Assembly (NCBI GenBank): GCA_963708805.1
Contig: CAVPUA010000003.1
Location: 868,001 to 932,000 of the forward strand
Length of the DNA: 64,000 bases
Source of the DNA: CAVPUA01 sp963708805
Lineage (GTDB): Bacteria; Actinomycetota; Actinomycetes; Mycobacteriales; Jatrophihabitantaceae
Reading direction: 5' to 3'
A model generated the notes under the pieces. The model did not search any database. It was not told the origin of the DNA and saw nothing but the letters and a program-made list of their open reading frames with translations. Shown here one piece after another: positions 28,256 to 38,344 of the stretch. Both the position numbers and the translations under genes were made by a program. Within the stretch, counting starts at the first letter, position 1, and every line of letters starts with the position of its first letter.

Positions 28256-30370
28256 CTAGCCGACGTCGTTGATCGGCCGTCGCCCGTGGCGCCCGCGCGC
28301 GGGACGGCCGGCCGCCCGATCGCGCAGTGACATGACCAACGTGAACCCGAGGGCGGTGAGGACCAATGCGAGGGCGAACACGGCGACGGTCCACACCGGC
28401 AGCGATCCCGAAACGCCTCGGCTGCGCGAGGTCAGCCGATCGAGGGCGTTCGGATCGATGCCGGCGTTCACGGCGTTGGCCAGGTCGGCCAACGGGGCCG
28501 TGACGACGATCGCCGGGTTGGCGTCGACGACCAGCTTCGCCACCGGCAAGTAGCAACCGAGCTCGGACGTCGGACCCGACTGGGCCGCGAGCAGGCTGGC
28601 GTCCCCGCGCGTCGCCACGGCCGGACCGCTGCCCACGACCACGGCTCTGGTCCAGTCGACGGCCCGACACCCGAACGGGTCGGCCTGGGCGTAGGCGAGT
28701 TCCACACTCACGTGAGCGGGCTGGCCGTACGTCCCCGAGACGTCGACGTGCGCCCGCACCGGGGCCGGGCTGTTCGTCCACACGGCGTCGACCGTGGTGG
28801 CCAACGTCGGGGCAATCAGCAGGACGCTCGCCGCGGGCGTCGAGACCATGAGCTGGCCAAGGTCGCCCTCGTCGACGGACGTCGATGCCTGCAACTGGTA
28901 GCAGCCCGGCTTGGTGGCCGCGGACGACGTCGCGGTGAGCGCGGCGTCGCCGGTCGTCTGGGCCGGCGCGAACGTCACGGCTGACGCCGCGTGCGCGAAG
29001 TCCACCCCGGCGCAACTGCCACCGGCGGGAGTGACGGGGCCGATGGCGGTGACGGTCGAGCGCACCGGGCGGCCGAACGTGTGCTGGGTCGACAGCTGGA
29101 CCGTCAGCGGGCCGGGCCCGACGACGTTGTGCGCGAGGGTCAGGGTCGTCGTGGTGGGCAGCACGGCGACCGTCGACGTCGGAACGCCGGTGGCGGTGGT
29201 GTTGGGCGTCGCGTTCGTCGTGCTGGCCGTCGCGCCGACGGCATAACAGCCGGCCTGGCTGGGTGCCCAGGCGGCGGCGGAGGCCGTCTGGTCGCCCGTG
29301 ATCGACACCGCGCCGGTGCTGGCCGCCACCGGAGTCGATGAGGTGAACGCCGACGCGGCGCCACAGGCCCCGTTGGCGTCGAGCGGCAGCGGCCCGTAGA
29401 GCGAGAACGCGACGGACGCGGCGTGCCCGCGCAGTCCGCTCACCGTGGCGAAGCCCTGGAACGACTGGCCGACGGCAATGACGCGGCTGGACGCCGAGGT
29501 GCGGACGGCCGGCGTGGCCGTCTGGTCGATCGTCAGGTCGACGCTGGCGGTGACGGGGATCGGCGCCGCCGCCATCACGGCACTCACCGACGCCCCGGAC
29601 GACGAGATCTGGGTCAACCCGATCGGCTGGTCGACGTTCGCCTGCAACGTCACGCTCGCGGCCGGCGTCCCGATCGGTACGTCGATGCTCACCCGGGCCG
29701 TGCCGGTCGCGTCGGTGACCTGTCCGGCCGACGTCAGGCCGGCCGCCGGCGCGGTGAAGGTCACGGCCAGCCCGGGGACGGGTAGTCCGCGCGCGCTGGT
29801 CACGCGGGCGGTGACCGTCGTGGGCGCGCCCATGATCACGGTGGTCGGCGCCGGGATGAATGCGACGGTGTAGGGGCCGGCGTAGTTCTGCGCCGCGATC
29901 AGCAGCGACGCGAGATCACCCGGGCCTTCGCAGTCGGGAGCGTTCACCGATCCTGCCTCGTCCATGACGGCCTCGGCGACCTCGGCCGCGTGCTGCTGAC
30001 TGTCCACGCCGTACTTGCTGATCAGGTAGGCGTAGGCCGCGATGTCGGACGCGGACGTGAACCCGTCCGAGCCGGGGACGACCGGAGCGAGCGACTGGCC
30101 ACCGTTCGCCGCCGACGGCAACCGAGCCGAGTCGGTCGTCCCGGTCGACGTCACCGGCGTGAGCAGGAAGGCGGGCGAACCGGTGCCGAAGTCCCAGGCC
30201 GCAAGCGGACTGCTCGTCGTCGCGTCGGTGCAGATTTCGCCTTGTAGATAAGGGGTTTGTCCCGCACCCCACACTCCGGCGGCGTCCGCGTCGGTGGTCA
30301 GGCCGCCGGTGATCAGCAGCGTCGCGACGAGCGCGAGCGCGGCCTTCAGGGCGGTGCGGCGACGAGCCAC
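28256..30370 (-). CDS. Large secreted Ig-like repeat protein with C-terminal membrane anchor
   Basis: A 704-aa protein with a Sec signal (ALALVATLLITGGLTTDADAA) and an N-terminal domain of about 120 residues (YLQGEICTDATTSSPLAAWDF; then SDIAAYAYLISKYG). A bacterial Ig-like (Big_1-type) domain carries GAPTTVTARVTSARGLPVPGLAVTF. Three or four further beta-sandwich repeats each hold a pair of Cys (C...GCYxx). A single helix (VAVFALALVLTALGFTLVMSL) and a basic tail follow. There is no LPxTG-like motif, so it is membrane-anchored with its repeats outside. The N-terminal domain has a Cys and a YxxLxxKYG helix of unknown meaning. Intact frame. Function unknown; likely surface adhesion or wall contact. 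Confidence 0.8.
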   Translation of the reverse strand: MARRRTALKAALALVATLLITGGLTTDADAAGVWGAGQTPYLQGEICTDATTSSPLAAWDFGTGSPAFLLTPVTSTGTTDSARLPSAANGGQSLAPVVPGSDGFTSASDIAAYAYLISKYGVDSQQHAAEVAEAVMDEAGSVNAPDCEGPGDLASLLIAAQNYAGPYTVAFIPAPTTVIMGAPTTVTARVTSARGLPVPGLAVTFTAPAAGLTSAGQVTDATGTARVSIDVPIGTPAASVTLQANVDQPIGLTQISSSGASVSAVMAAAPIPVTASVDLTIDQTATPAVRTSASSRVIAVGQSFQGFATVSGLRGHAASVAFSLYGPLPLDANGACGAASAFTSSTPVAASTGAVSITGDQTASAAAWAPSQAGCYAVGATASTTNATPNTTATGVPTSTVAVLPTTTTLTLAHNVVGPGPLTVQLSTQHTFGRPVRSTVTAIGPVTPAGGSCAGVDFAHAASAVTFAPAQTTGDAALTATSSAATKPGCYQLQASTSVDEGDLGQLMVSTPAASVLLIAPTLATTVDAVWTNSPAPVRAHVDVSGTYGQPAHVSVELAYAQADPFGCRAVDWTRAVVVGSGPAVATRGDASLLAAQSGPTSELGCYLPVAKLVVDANPAIVVTAPLADLANAVNAGIDPNALDRLTSRSRGVSGSLPVWTVAVFALALVLTALGFTLVMSLRDRAAGRPARGRHGRRPINDVG

Positions 30371-30683
30371 GAGTGCATCTCCCTGGGTTCGCAGCCAATC
30401 GTGCCGCGTCGATTTCAGCTCGGCCCGGCCAGCTTGTCAGGATGCTCGTCGCGGGAGCAATCCGATTCGGCTCGCGCGTCGGTTCGCCGTCCGCCGTTAA
30501 CCGCGAACTCGTCCGGTGTTCGCCAGATCGCGAGTTGCCGTATCGGGATTTGAGCAACTTGAGCAAGACATAGGAGTTCGCTGGCTGAACACCGTCCGGC
30601 GTTCACCATGTCGTAACGCCTGGGCTGCTTGAGCAGGTCCATGCTCTGCCGTCCGGTCAAGACGGTGTTGGGGGAAGTACGAA
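30371..30683. other. Divergent intergenic region with a candidate PhoP-type box
   Basis: This region lies between the 704-aa surface protein and the DUF1508-like pair. GTTAACC at 30496 and GTTCGCC at 30518 lie exactly 22 bases (two 11-base periods) apart, on the strand of the downstream genes, and a further GTTCGCC is at 30482. This resembles, less perfectly, the repeats in front of pstC. No gene is supported in the stretch. Confidence 0.4.
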
Positions 30684-31121
30684 GTGAGCACTGCCTTGGT
30701 TTCTCGTCGGCCGGCGCGCTTCATCGTCGTGTCCGACCAAGAGGCGCGATCGGCCAACCACGATCGGGACACGTCCGCGTTCGCCCGGACCGCCCCGCGG
30801 CTGTCGTGGCGCGCGATCGCCGCGAACAACCGCCCGCTGGGCCGCTCGACCACCACGTACGGCGACTTCGTCGAATGCGTCGCCGCCACCAACGAGCTGC
30901 GCGCGCACGCCGCCGACCTGAAGACGTCGCTGAACTTCGAGCACGCGAGCGCGACGTGGCGGTGGAGCGCGGAGCTCAACGGCACGGTCGTCGCCGCCAG
31001 CGTCCGCGACTACTTGCGTCGCGTCGAGTGCCAGCGCGCGGCCAACCAGTTCCTCGAGATCGCCGCGAGCGCGCCGGCCGTGGTCGACGAGATCCGATAC
31101 CCGAGTTCGGCGGCCCGCTGA
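30684..31121 (+). CDS. DUF1508-like (YegP-fold) protein, first of a tandem pair
   Basis: A 145-aa protein whose core follows the DUF1508/UPF0339 pattern: SWRAIAANNRPLGRSTTTYGDFVECVAATNEL, then RWSAELNGTVVAASVRDYLRRVECQRAANQF. It shares this two-strand-helix pattern with the next gene, so the two are probably paralogues. In the family a short 'W.l.a.Ng..ia.S..Y' module binds an unknown ligand. The GTG start has a purine-rich site about seven bases upstream. Both genes lie just before pstC in the same direction. Confidence 0.6.
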   Translation: MSTALVSRRPARFIVVSDQEARSANHDRDTSAFARTAPRLSWRAIAANNRPLGRSTTTYGDFVECVAATNELRAHAADLKTSLNFEHASATWRWSAELNGTVVAASVRDYLRRVECQRAANQFLEIAASAPAVVDEIRYPSSAAR

Positions 31122-31122
31122 C

Positions 31123-31593
31123 ATGGTGCCGACCGTCGCCCCCGCGCACTTCCAGCTCTTCGCCGTCACCTCGACGTCGCCGATCAAGTGGCGGCTGCTG
31201 TCGGGAAACAATCGGGAACTGGGGCGAGCCGTCGACGCCTACCCGGACGTCGAGTCATGTCTGGTCGCGGTCAAACAGTTCGTCGAAAGCCTGGACGATC
31301 TGACCGGGCTCGTGCGTCGCCGCGACGGCGACGGCTGGGCCTGGTGGCTCGCTTCGGAGGGGGGCACCGTGGTGACCTGCGGCCGCTCCTACGACCGCCA
31401 GATCCGGTGCGAGCAGGCGCTGCTCAACTTCCGCCAGCTCGCCGCGAGCGCTGACGCGAGCAGCGGTCTGGTCGTCACGGCCTCGCGCCGCTGGGCCCAC
31501 TCGAGCCAGGGGACCCGGCCGATGACGCTCAACCTGGGTGTCGACCGGCCCCGTCGAGCCCGGCCCAAGACGGGCGACGCGCGTGCGCAGTAG
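31123..31593 (+). CDS. DUF1508-like (YegP-fold) protein, second of a tandem pair
   Basis: A 156-aa protein starting one base after the upstream stop, clearly co-translated. Core: KWRLLSGNNRELGRAVDAYPDVESC, then WAWWLASEGGTVVTCGRSYDRQIRCEQALLNFRQLA, aligning with the same positions of its neighbour (NNR.LGR, W.W.....GTVV..S/R.Y.R...C..A...F). A basic tail follows. No signal peptide, so cytosolic. Function unknown; the position next to pstC, after a possible PhoP-type box, hints at phosphate or envelope stress. Confidence 0.6.
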   Translation: MVPTVAPAHFQLFAVTSTSPIKWRLLSGNNRELGRAVDAYPDVESCLVAVKQFVESLDDLTGLVRRRDGDGWAWWLASEGGTVVTCGRSYDRQIRCEQALLNFRQLAASADASSGLVVTASRRWAHSSQGTRPMTLNLGVDRPRRARPKTGDARAQ

Positions 31594-31635
31594 GCGTTGC
31601 CCGAAGTGTCGTTGTCAGCATCTTCGTCGACCCTG

Positions 31636-31657
31636 GTTCGTCCCCTGTTCAGCCGCC
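31636..31657 (+). promoter_or_regulatory. Candidate PhoP (PHO) box before pstC
   Basis: Two direct repeats with an 11-base period: GTTCGTC at 31636 and GTTCAGC at 31647, each followed by a C-rich 4-base spacer. Streptomyces PHO boxes are built of 11-base units beginning GTTCACC. The site ends about 70 bases before the pstC start. Confidence 0.55.
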
Positions 31658-31716
31658 GAGACCCAATGCGTCGCCTGGGCTGACTGGGATCAGCTCGTGA
31701 AGAGGTCCGGGGGGAC

Positions 31717-31728
31717 GGTGACGTCACC
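31717..31728. promoter_or_regulatory. Perfect 12-bp palindrome abutting the pstC start codon
   Basis: GGTGACGTCACC occupies the bases directly before the ATG and just after the G-rich ribosome site. It could be an operator or a small RNA hairpin that limits pstC translation. No regulator can be named. Confidence 0.4.
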
Positions 31729-32742
31729 ATGACGACGACCCTCCGCGACCCGGAAATCGGCGTCCAGGACCAGCCGCGCTGGATCCGGGAGAACCCGTCG
31801 GCCGGCGACTGGATCTTCAAGTGGGGCGCGTTCGCGATCGGCATCCTGGTCCTGGTGCTGACCGGGGCCATCGGGGTGTTCCTGGGCGTGCAGCTGATCC
31901 CGACGCTGCGGACGTACGGGCTGTCGTTCTTCACCGAGGCCAAGTTCCAGCCCGAGCAGAACATCGTCGGCATCTCGTCGGCGATCTTCGGCAGCATCCA
32001 GATCGCGATCATCGCGCTCGTCGTGGCCTTCCCGCTGGCGCTGCTGACCGCGATCTACATCAGCGAGTACTCGCCGCTGCGGATGCGCGCGTTCTTCGTG
32101 TCAGTGATCGACCTGATGGCCGCCATTCCGAGCATCGTCTACGGAATCTGGGGCGTGCTGCTGTTCCAGCCGCACGCGCTGTACTTCGCCCGGTGGATCT
32201 CGGAGTACTTCGGCTGGATCCCGATCTTCAAAGTCGAGGCGGCCAACCCGCGCGACGCGTCCATCGCGCAGTACCGCTTCGAACAGTCGGCGTTCATCGC
32301 GGGTCTCGTCGTCGCGATGATGGTCGTGCCCCTCGCGTGTGCCGTCATGCAGAACGTCTTCTCGCAGGCGCCCGCCGGCGAACGGGAAGCCGCCTATGCG
32401 CTCGGCTCGACGCGCTGGGGAGTCGTGCGGACGGTCGTCATCCCGTTCGGGCGCGGCGGCATCATCGGCGGCACCATGCTCGGTCTGGGTCGTGCTCTGG
32501 GTGAGACGGTGGCCATCCTGCTCGTCGTTGCGCTCAACTTCGGGCTGAAGGTGCGCATCCTCGAGAACGGCACGGTCACGATCTCGTCGCTGATCGCCAA
32601 CAGCTTCGGCGAGGCGCGCGGCGGCCAACTCAAGGCGCTGCTCGCAGCCGGCTTCGTGCTGTTCGTCATGACGCTGATCGTCAACACGTTCGCGGCCATG
32701 ATCGTCAACCGCAGCCGCAGCGGCGCCGGGGTCGACGCCTGA
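31729..32742 (+). CDS. pstC: Phosphate ABC transporter permease PstC
   Basis: A 337-aa inner-membrane permease of the high-affinity phosphate importer. It has about six helices, the periplasmic loop (SFFTEAKFQPEQNIVGIS) and the conserved cytosolic coupling loop EREAAYALGSTRWGVVRTVVIPFGRGGIIGG that contacts PstB. IDLMAAIPSIVYGIWG is the usual PstC signature. An insertion at residues 150-185 (YFGWIPIFKVEAANP...) is common in actinobacteria. The stop overlaps the pstA ATG by one base. A putative PHO box is about 70 bases upstream. Confidence 0.96.
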   Translation: MTTTLRDPEIGVQDQPRWIRENPSAGDWIFKWGAFAIGILVLVLTGAIGVFLGVQLIPTLRTYGLSFFTEAKFQPEQNIVGISSAIFGSIQIAIIALVVAFPLALLTAIYISEYSPLRMRAFFVSVIDLMAAIPSIVYGIWGVLLFQPHALYFARWISEYFGWIPIFKVEAANPRDASIAQYRFEQSAFIAGLVVAMMVVPLACAVMQNVFSQAPAGEREAAYALGSTRWGVVRTVVIPFGRGGIIGGTMLGLGRALGETVAILLVVALNFGLKVRILENGTVTISSLIANSFGEARGGQLKALLAAGFVLFVMTLIVNTFAAMIVNRSRSGAGVDA

Positions 32743-33879
32743 TGACCGACACGTTGCTGACGCACCAGCCCGAGGTCGACCGACGCCTCACGACGCTGCC
32801 ACTGGCCGATCGCGCGGCCGACGACCGGCCCACCGACCGTCCGCGCGCGATCAGTTCGCGCACCCTGGACGACTGGCTCTCGCTCGGCGGCGCGGCGATC
32901 TCGTCGCTGTTCCTGGTCTGGCTGTTGTTCGAACAGATCTTGCCGACCTCGGGCGTCGTGGGCTTCTTCTTCTGCTGGTACCTCTGCTTCGTCGGCCTGT
33001 ACGCCGGCGCGACCGCGTTCTCGCAGCCCCGTCCCATCGTGATCGACCGCATCGCGACCGCCGCGGTGCACGGCGCCGCCTCGCTGGTGGCGATCGCCCT
33101 GGTCTCGGTGCTCGCCTACACGTTCATCAAGGGCTGGCCGGCCTACCACCACCTGAACTTCTTCACCCACGACATGGGCGGCGTGCGCGAGACGGCGTCG
33201 TTCACCCAGGGCGGCATCCTGCACGCGCTCGTGGGCTCGGCCATCGAGGTCACCATCGCGGTACGTCATCTCGTTGCCGCTCGGCCTGATCACCGCGGTG
33301 TACATGACCGAGGTCGGCGGCGTGATGGCCAAGTTCGTCCGCACCGTCATCGAGGCGATGACCGCGCTGCCCGACCTGATCGCCGGCCTGTTCATCTACA
33401 CGGTCCTGATCGTTGCCCTGCACGAAGGCCGCAGCGGCATCGCGGCCGCGCTGGCGCTGGCCGTCACGATGCTGCCGATCATCGCCCGCTCGAGCGAAGT
33501 CGTGCTGCGCGTGGTGCCCGGCGGCCTGCGCGAGGCCAGCCTCGCCCTTGGCGCGTCGCGTTGGCGCACCGTGCTGAGCGTGATCCTGCCGACGGCGCGG
33601 CCCGGGCTCGGCACCGCCCTCATCCTCGGCATCGCCCGCGGCATCGGCGAGACGGCGCCCGTGCTGATCACGTCGGGTGCGTCCACCTTCTTCAACGCCA
33701 AGCCCTTCAACGGCGAGCCGATGAACTCGTTGCCCCTGTTCGTCTACACCGGTGTGCGCAGCGGTGAGCCGAACTACATCACCCGCGGCTTCGGCGCGGC
33801 CAGCGTGCTGCTCGCGGTCGTCCTCGTGCTGTTCGTCGTCATCCGGGTGCTCGCGCGCTCGCGGTCGACCTCCCGCTAG
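32742..33879 (+). CDS. pstA: Phosphate ABC transporter permease PstA (one frameshift)
   Basis: About 378 aa, partner permease of PstC. A cytosolic N-terminus of about 45 residues precedes the first helices. The core holds SLPLGLITAVYMTEVGG, MTALPDLIAGLFIYTVLI and the coupling loop LREASLALGASRWRTVLSVILP. The frame slips near 33262 (between VTIAV and VISLPLG). The total length is 3n+1, so a single extra base explains it. Since an intact PstA is needed for the transporter, a sequence error is the simplest reading. Overlaps pstC by one base; pstS follows 13 bases after the stop. Confidence 0.9.
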
Positions 33880-33892
33880 AGAAGGAAATCTG

Positions 33893-35507
33893 ATGCGCAA
33901 GCTCGTCCTCGTACTGGTCGCTGTGCTCGCCGCCTTGACGGCGACCGTCAACGGGTTCGCCGACGGCGTGCCCAAGGCAAGCGCGGACGTGTCGCACGCG
34001 TCGATCAACGGATCGGGTTCGAGCTGGGCGGCCAACGCGGTGAACGCCTGGGTGTCGGACGTCGCGGCAAACAACCTGCAGGTCAACTTCACCTCCCTGG
34101 GCTCGGCCCAGGGTCGCACCGACTTCGCCAACGGCACCACCGACTTCGGGGTCAGCGACATCGGCTACCAGGGCGTCGACTCGGCGACGAACACCCAGGA
34201 CACGTCGTCTCGTCCGTACGCCTACCTGCCGATCGTCGCCGGTGGTACGTCCTTCCCGTACCAGGTGCGGGTGGCCGGCAAGCTCGTCACCACGCTGCGG
34301 CTGTCCGGCGCCACGATCGCCGGGATCTTCACCAACCAGATCACCAACTGGAACAACGACGCCATCACCAAGGACAACAACGGGGTCGCGCTGCCCAGTC
34401 TGCCGATCATCCCGGTCGTCCACTCCGAGGGCTCCGGCTCGACCTATCAGTTCACGGCCTACCTGGCCAAGGAGTTTCCGTCGATCTGGACCAAGGGCGC
34501 GACCGAGTACTTCCCGCGCACCGGCTCGCAGGTCGCCGAGAACGGCTCGGACTCCGTCATCAACTTCGTGACGTCGAAGGCGGGCAACGGCGCGATCGCG
34601 TTCGACGAGTACTCCTACGCGCTGGGCGCGGGCTACCCGGTGGCCAAGGTGCTCAACGCCGCCGGCTACTACACGCTGCCCAGCGAGTACAACGTCGCGG
34701 TCGCGCTGACGCAGGCGATCATCAACAACGACGCGAGCAACCCGTTGACCTACCTGCTGCAGGATCTGCACAACGTCTACGGCTACACCGACCCGCGGAC
34801 CTACCCGCTCTCGTCGTACTCCTACGCGATCATCCCGACCTCGGCGACCGACGCCCGGATGACGGCGGCAAGAGACAGACGCTGGCCGACTTCCTGTCCT
34901 ACTCGATCTGCAAGGGTCAGGACGAGGCCGGCCAGATCGGCTACTCGGCCCTGCCGATCTTCTTGGTGCAGGCCGGCTTCGCCCAGATCGGCCTGCTGCA
35001 GACGGCCGGACAACAAGGTCAGCCTGGCCAACGCCAACGTGGCCAACTGCGGCAACCCGACCTTCATCGCCGGGCAACCGACCGTGAACCACCTGGCCCA
35101 GATCGCCCCGCAGCCGGCGGCGTGTGACAAGCAGGGTGCCGGACCGTGTGGCACGACCGCAGCGACCACCGGCAGCGGCACTTCGACCACGGCGTGGCAA
35201 GACCACCACCGGCGGCGCCGCCACGGGCGGACGGTGCGGCCGGCGGGGCCTCGCCGGGGGCAACGGCGGCGGTCAGCGATTCGAGCGCCGCGCGGCGACA
35301 CGTCGGTCGACCCGAACACCGGGCAACTCGTGTCCGGCGGCGGCGGGTCCAACGCCGGCAGCCGCGGCCAACCCGACGACCTTGGCGGCGTCCGAGAGCA
35401 AGAACCTCAACCTGACCATGGGCCTGATCGCGGCCGCCCTGCTGCTCGCGCTGTTGATCATCCCGCCGATCGCGACGGTGCGATTGCGGCGCAAGGGCGG
35501 GCAGTAG
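33893..35507 (+). CDS. pstS: Phosphate-binding protein PstS with C-terminal membrane anchor (several frameshifts)
   Basis: About 537 aa. It has a Sec signal peptide without a lipobox Cys and then a PstS domain (SINGSGSSWAANAVNAW; LPIVAGGTSFPYQV; LSGATIAGIFTNQITNWN; SEGSGSTYQFTAYL; GNGAIAFDEYSY). A Gly/Thr/Ser-rich linker follows, and a final helix (LTMGLIAAALLLALLIIP) ends LRRKGGQ. The usual actinobacterial PstS is a lipoprotein; here anchoring is by a C-terminal helix. Frames change near 34865, 35005 and 35200, the last in the repetitive linker. AGAAGGAA precedes the ATG at 33893. It delivers phosphate to PstCA. Confidence 0.88.
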
Positions 35508-35509
35508 CC

Positions 35510-38344
35510 GTGCCCGGTCGCCACCGGCCGGCCTCTCGTCGGCGCCGCGGCTCGCTGCTGGCGACGGTCGCGCTCCTCGTCGCGTCGACGTCCGGCCTCG
35601 TCCTGGTCGGGTCGTCGGTGGCGTCGGCCGCCGACAGTCCGATCAGCCGGTGACAAGTGGGAGGCCACGCGTGACTTCCTCGACGGCGGCGTGCAGACGA
35701 CCGTGGCGACGAACCACATCTCGATGACGGTCAGCCGGACGACGACGCTGAAGTCGCTGCAGCAGATCCAGGTGAGCTGGTCGGGTGCGATGCAGACCGG
35801 CGGTCTGGTGCCCGACCAGAACTCCGACGCCGCCATGAACGAGGAGCACTCGTTCGTGCTGCTCGAGTGCCGGGCGGACTCCCGACACCGTGTCGCCGTC
35901 GACCTGCTGGACGCAGTACGCCGACGAACGCTTCGACTCGAGCGGGTCGAACGCCTTTCCGGCCTGGCGCTCGGATCTCTACGCCGCGCCCGCCGACCGG
36001 GCCGCGAGCGTGGGGGCACCCTCGGATGCCTCCCTGACCACCACGACGTGTCCGTCGTTGCTGACGGGAACCGTGGAACAGCGCTGGGTGCCGTTCGTCG
36101 GCGCCGACGGCACCAACTATCCCGGCGGCGACGAAGGGTGCGCGGGCCTGGCGCCTGAGGCCCTGACCGCACAACTTCTCGTCAGCCAATGTGCCGAGCA
36201 ACGAGACGTTCGGGATCACCGACGAGGACGGCACCGGTCAGACCGACTTCACGTCTTCACCGGCGAGGACCACGCCTCGCTGGGCTGCTCGCAAACCGTG
36301 GCCTGCTCGTTGGTGGCCATCCCGATCGAGGGCATCAGCTGCGACGCGAGCGGATCCCTGTCGCAAGGCAACGAGGACCCCGCGGCCGCCGACGCCGAGC
36401 AGATCGCCGGCGGGTTCGAGGATCCAGGTTCGACCCAGCAGGTCGACCAGGCCAAGTCGAGCTGTGAGTCGACCGGCACCTTCGCCCCGGGGTCGCAGTT
36501 CCAGCAGGGTCGGTCGGGCTCGCCCGCGGTCGACGGCCAGTACTGGTGGAGCGCCTCGAACTGGCGCAACCACATGGCCGTCCAGCTCAACTTCGCCCCG
36601 CCGTCGAACGCCTGCTCGTTGACCAACACCTCGAACGGCATCGACATCTACGGCTCGGAGCTGATGACGCAGGCGACGACGCAGTGGTCACCGCACTTCT
36701 GCCTCGACCCGAAGCTGTTCAACTTCCACCACGTCGCCCTGCCCGAGCCCGAGGCCCGGGGCGCAGCTCGGCTCGGCCGCCGGGGGCACCCATGGCGTGC
36801 TGACCACGCAGTCGCCACCAGGCGGATATCCGAGTCCGACCGTCAGCGCCCCGGTGTCGGTGACCGGCTGGGGCATCGCCTTCGTGGCCGACGACGACAA
36901 GGGCCGACCGGTGTCCAGCCTGAAGCTGGACGCCCGACTACTGGCCAAACTGATGACGGAGTCCTATCCGTCCAACCCCAGCGTCCAGCAGAGCTGGACG
37001 CTCACCAACTCCGCCGGCGACGTGCTCAGCACGGCGCTGCGGACGAATCCGGTGAGCATCTTGCAAGACCCGGAGTTCATCGCGCTCAATCCGGGCCTCA
37101 CCGACAGCTCGTCGGCCGCGGCGGCTCTGCTCTCGCTGAACACGAGCTCGGACGAGATCTACGCGCTGACGTCCTACATCAACGCCGATCCCGAGGCGAG
37201 GTCATGGCTCGACGGTCAGGCCGATCCGTGGGGCATGCAGGTCAACCCGAACTACAAGGGGATTGCTCTGCCGGTGAGCTCGTGGCCCATCCTCGACTCG
37301 TTCCAGCTGCCCGATCCCGGCGGGACGAACATCTGCCTCGACTTCAACGGCGGCGTGCCCTACCTGCCGCTGATCGCGGCCCCGGTGTCGCGGCTGGCCT
37401 TCATCGCCCAGGACGTTCAATACGCGCTGGCGCAGGTGCAGACGACATGCAGCTTCACGGTGAACAACGACACCGGGGAGATCACGACGACGAAGCTGAC
37501 CGCCGCGGGGCGGCAGGGCGCCGGCCAGCGCTTCATGCTCGGGCTCGTCTCGCTCGGCGACGCCGCGCGCTACTCGCTGAACGTCGCGTCGCTCGAGTCC
37601 CAGTCGACGGTGCGACCGACCCAAGTCGTCAGCGACGCGACGGGGCGGACGTTCGTCGATCCGACGCCCGCGGCCATGAGCGCGGCCGCCCAGATGTTGC
37701 TGGCGTCGCCTGATGCCACCGACAACACCTGGACGATGCCCTACGGCACGATGCGAACCGATGCGGCCGGGCTGAATGCCTATCCGGGGACGGTGCCGGT
37801 CTACGCGGCCATTCCGACTTCGGGGCTGGACAAGGCCGAGGCGGCCGACTGGGCGACGTTCCTGGACTACACCGTCGGCGCCGGCCAGACCGAAGGAGAG
37901 AACCCGGGGCAACTTCCCACGGGCGGCTATCTGCCGATGACGACGGCGAACGGCTTGGGCAGCTTTGTCGCCTTCACGGCCCGGGCCGCCGCTGCGGTCG
38001 CGGCCCAGCAGGGGGTCGTCCCCGCGATCGGCGGTGGCAACCTGCCCTCCGACTCCGAAGACACCGGACTCTCGGTCGATCAGGCGGCCGCGGGCGTCAA
38101 CCCACCGATCGACGGCCCGGCCGACGCCGGCAGCAATGACACGCCGGCGCCGACCGCCAGCACGCCGGCCGCGTCGCCCTCGGCGTCGCCGTCGAAGACG
38201 GCCACCAAGCCGGTCGCCTTGATGACGCCGCGCATCGGGTCGGGTATCGGCGCGGCGCTGCTGCCGATCCTCCTGGCCCTGGCGGTGGCCGCCGGACTGG
38301 TCAACGTCTTCGTCCGGCTGCGGCTGAGAGGGCCGCGCGCATGA
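35510..38344 (+). CDS. Large secreted, membrane-anchored protein with PstS-like C-terminal region (several frameshifts)
   Basis: About 944 aa. It has a signal peptide (LLATVALLVASTSGLVLVGSSVASAA) and a Cys-containing N-terminal region (residues 45-430) that I do not recognise. The second half resembles substrate-binding proteins of the PstS type: SVTGWGIAFVADDDKGRPV, LKLDARLLAKLMTESYP, LQDPEFIALNPGL. A Pro/Ala/Ser linker and a final helix (ALLPILLALAVAAGLVNVFVRLRLRG) follow. It starts three bases after pstS. Frame changes lie near 35650, 35880, 36170, 36250 and 36760; from 36797 to the end it is intact. Probably anchored outside the membrane beside the Pst transporter. Whether it binds phosphate is not known. 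Confidence 0.7.
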
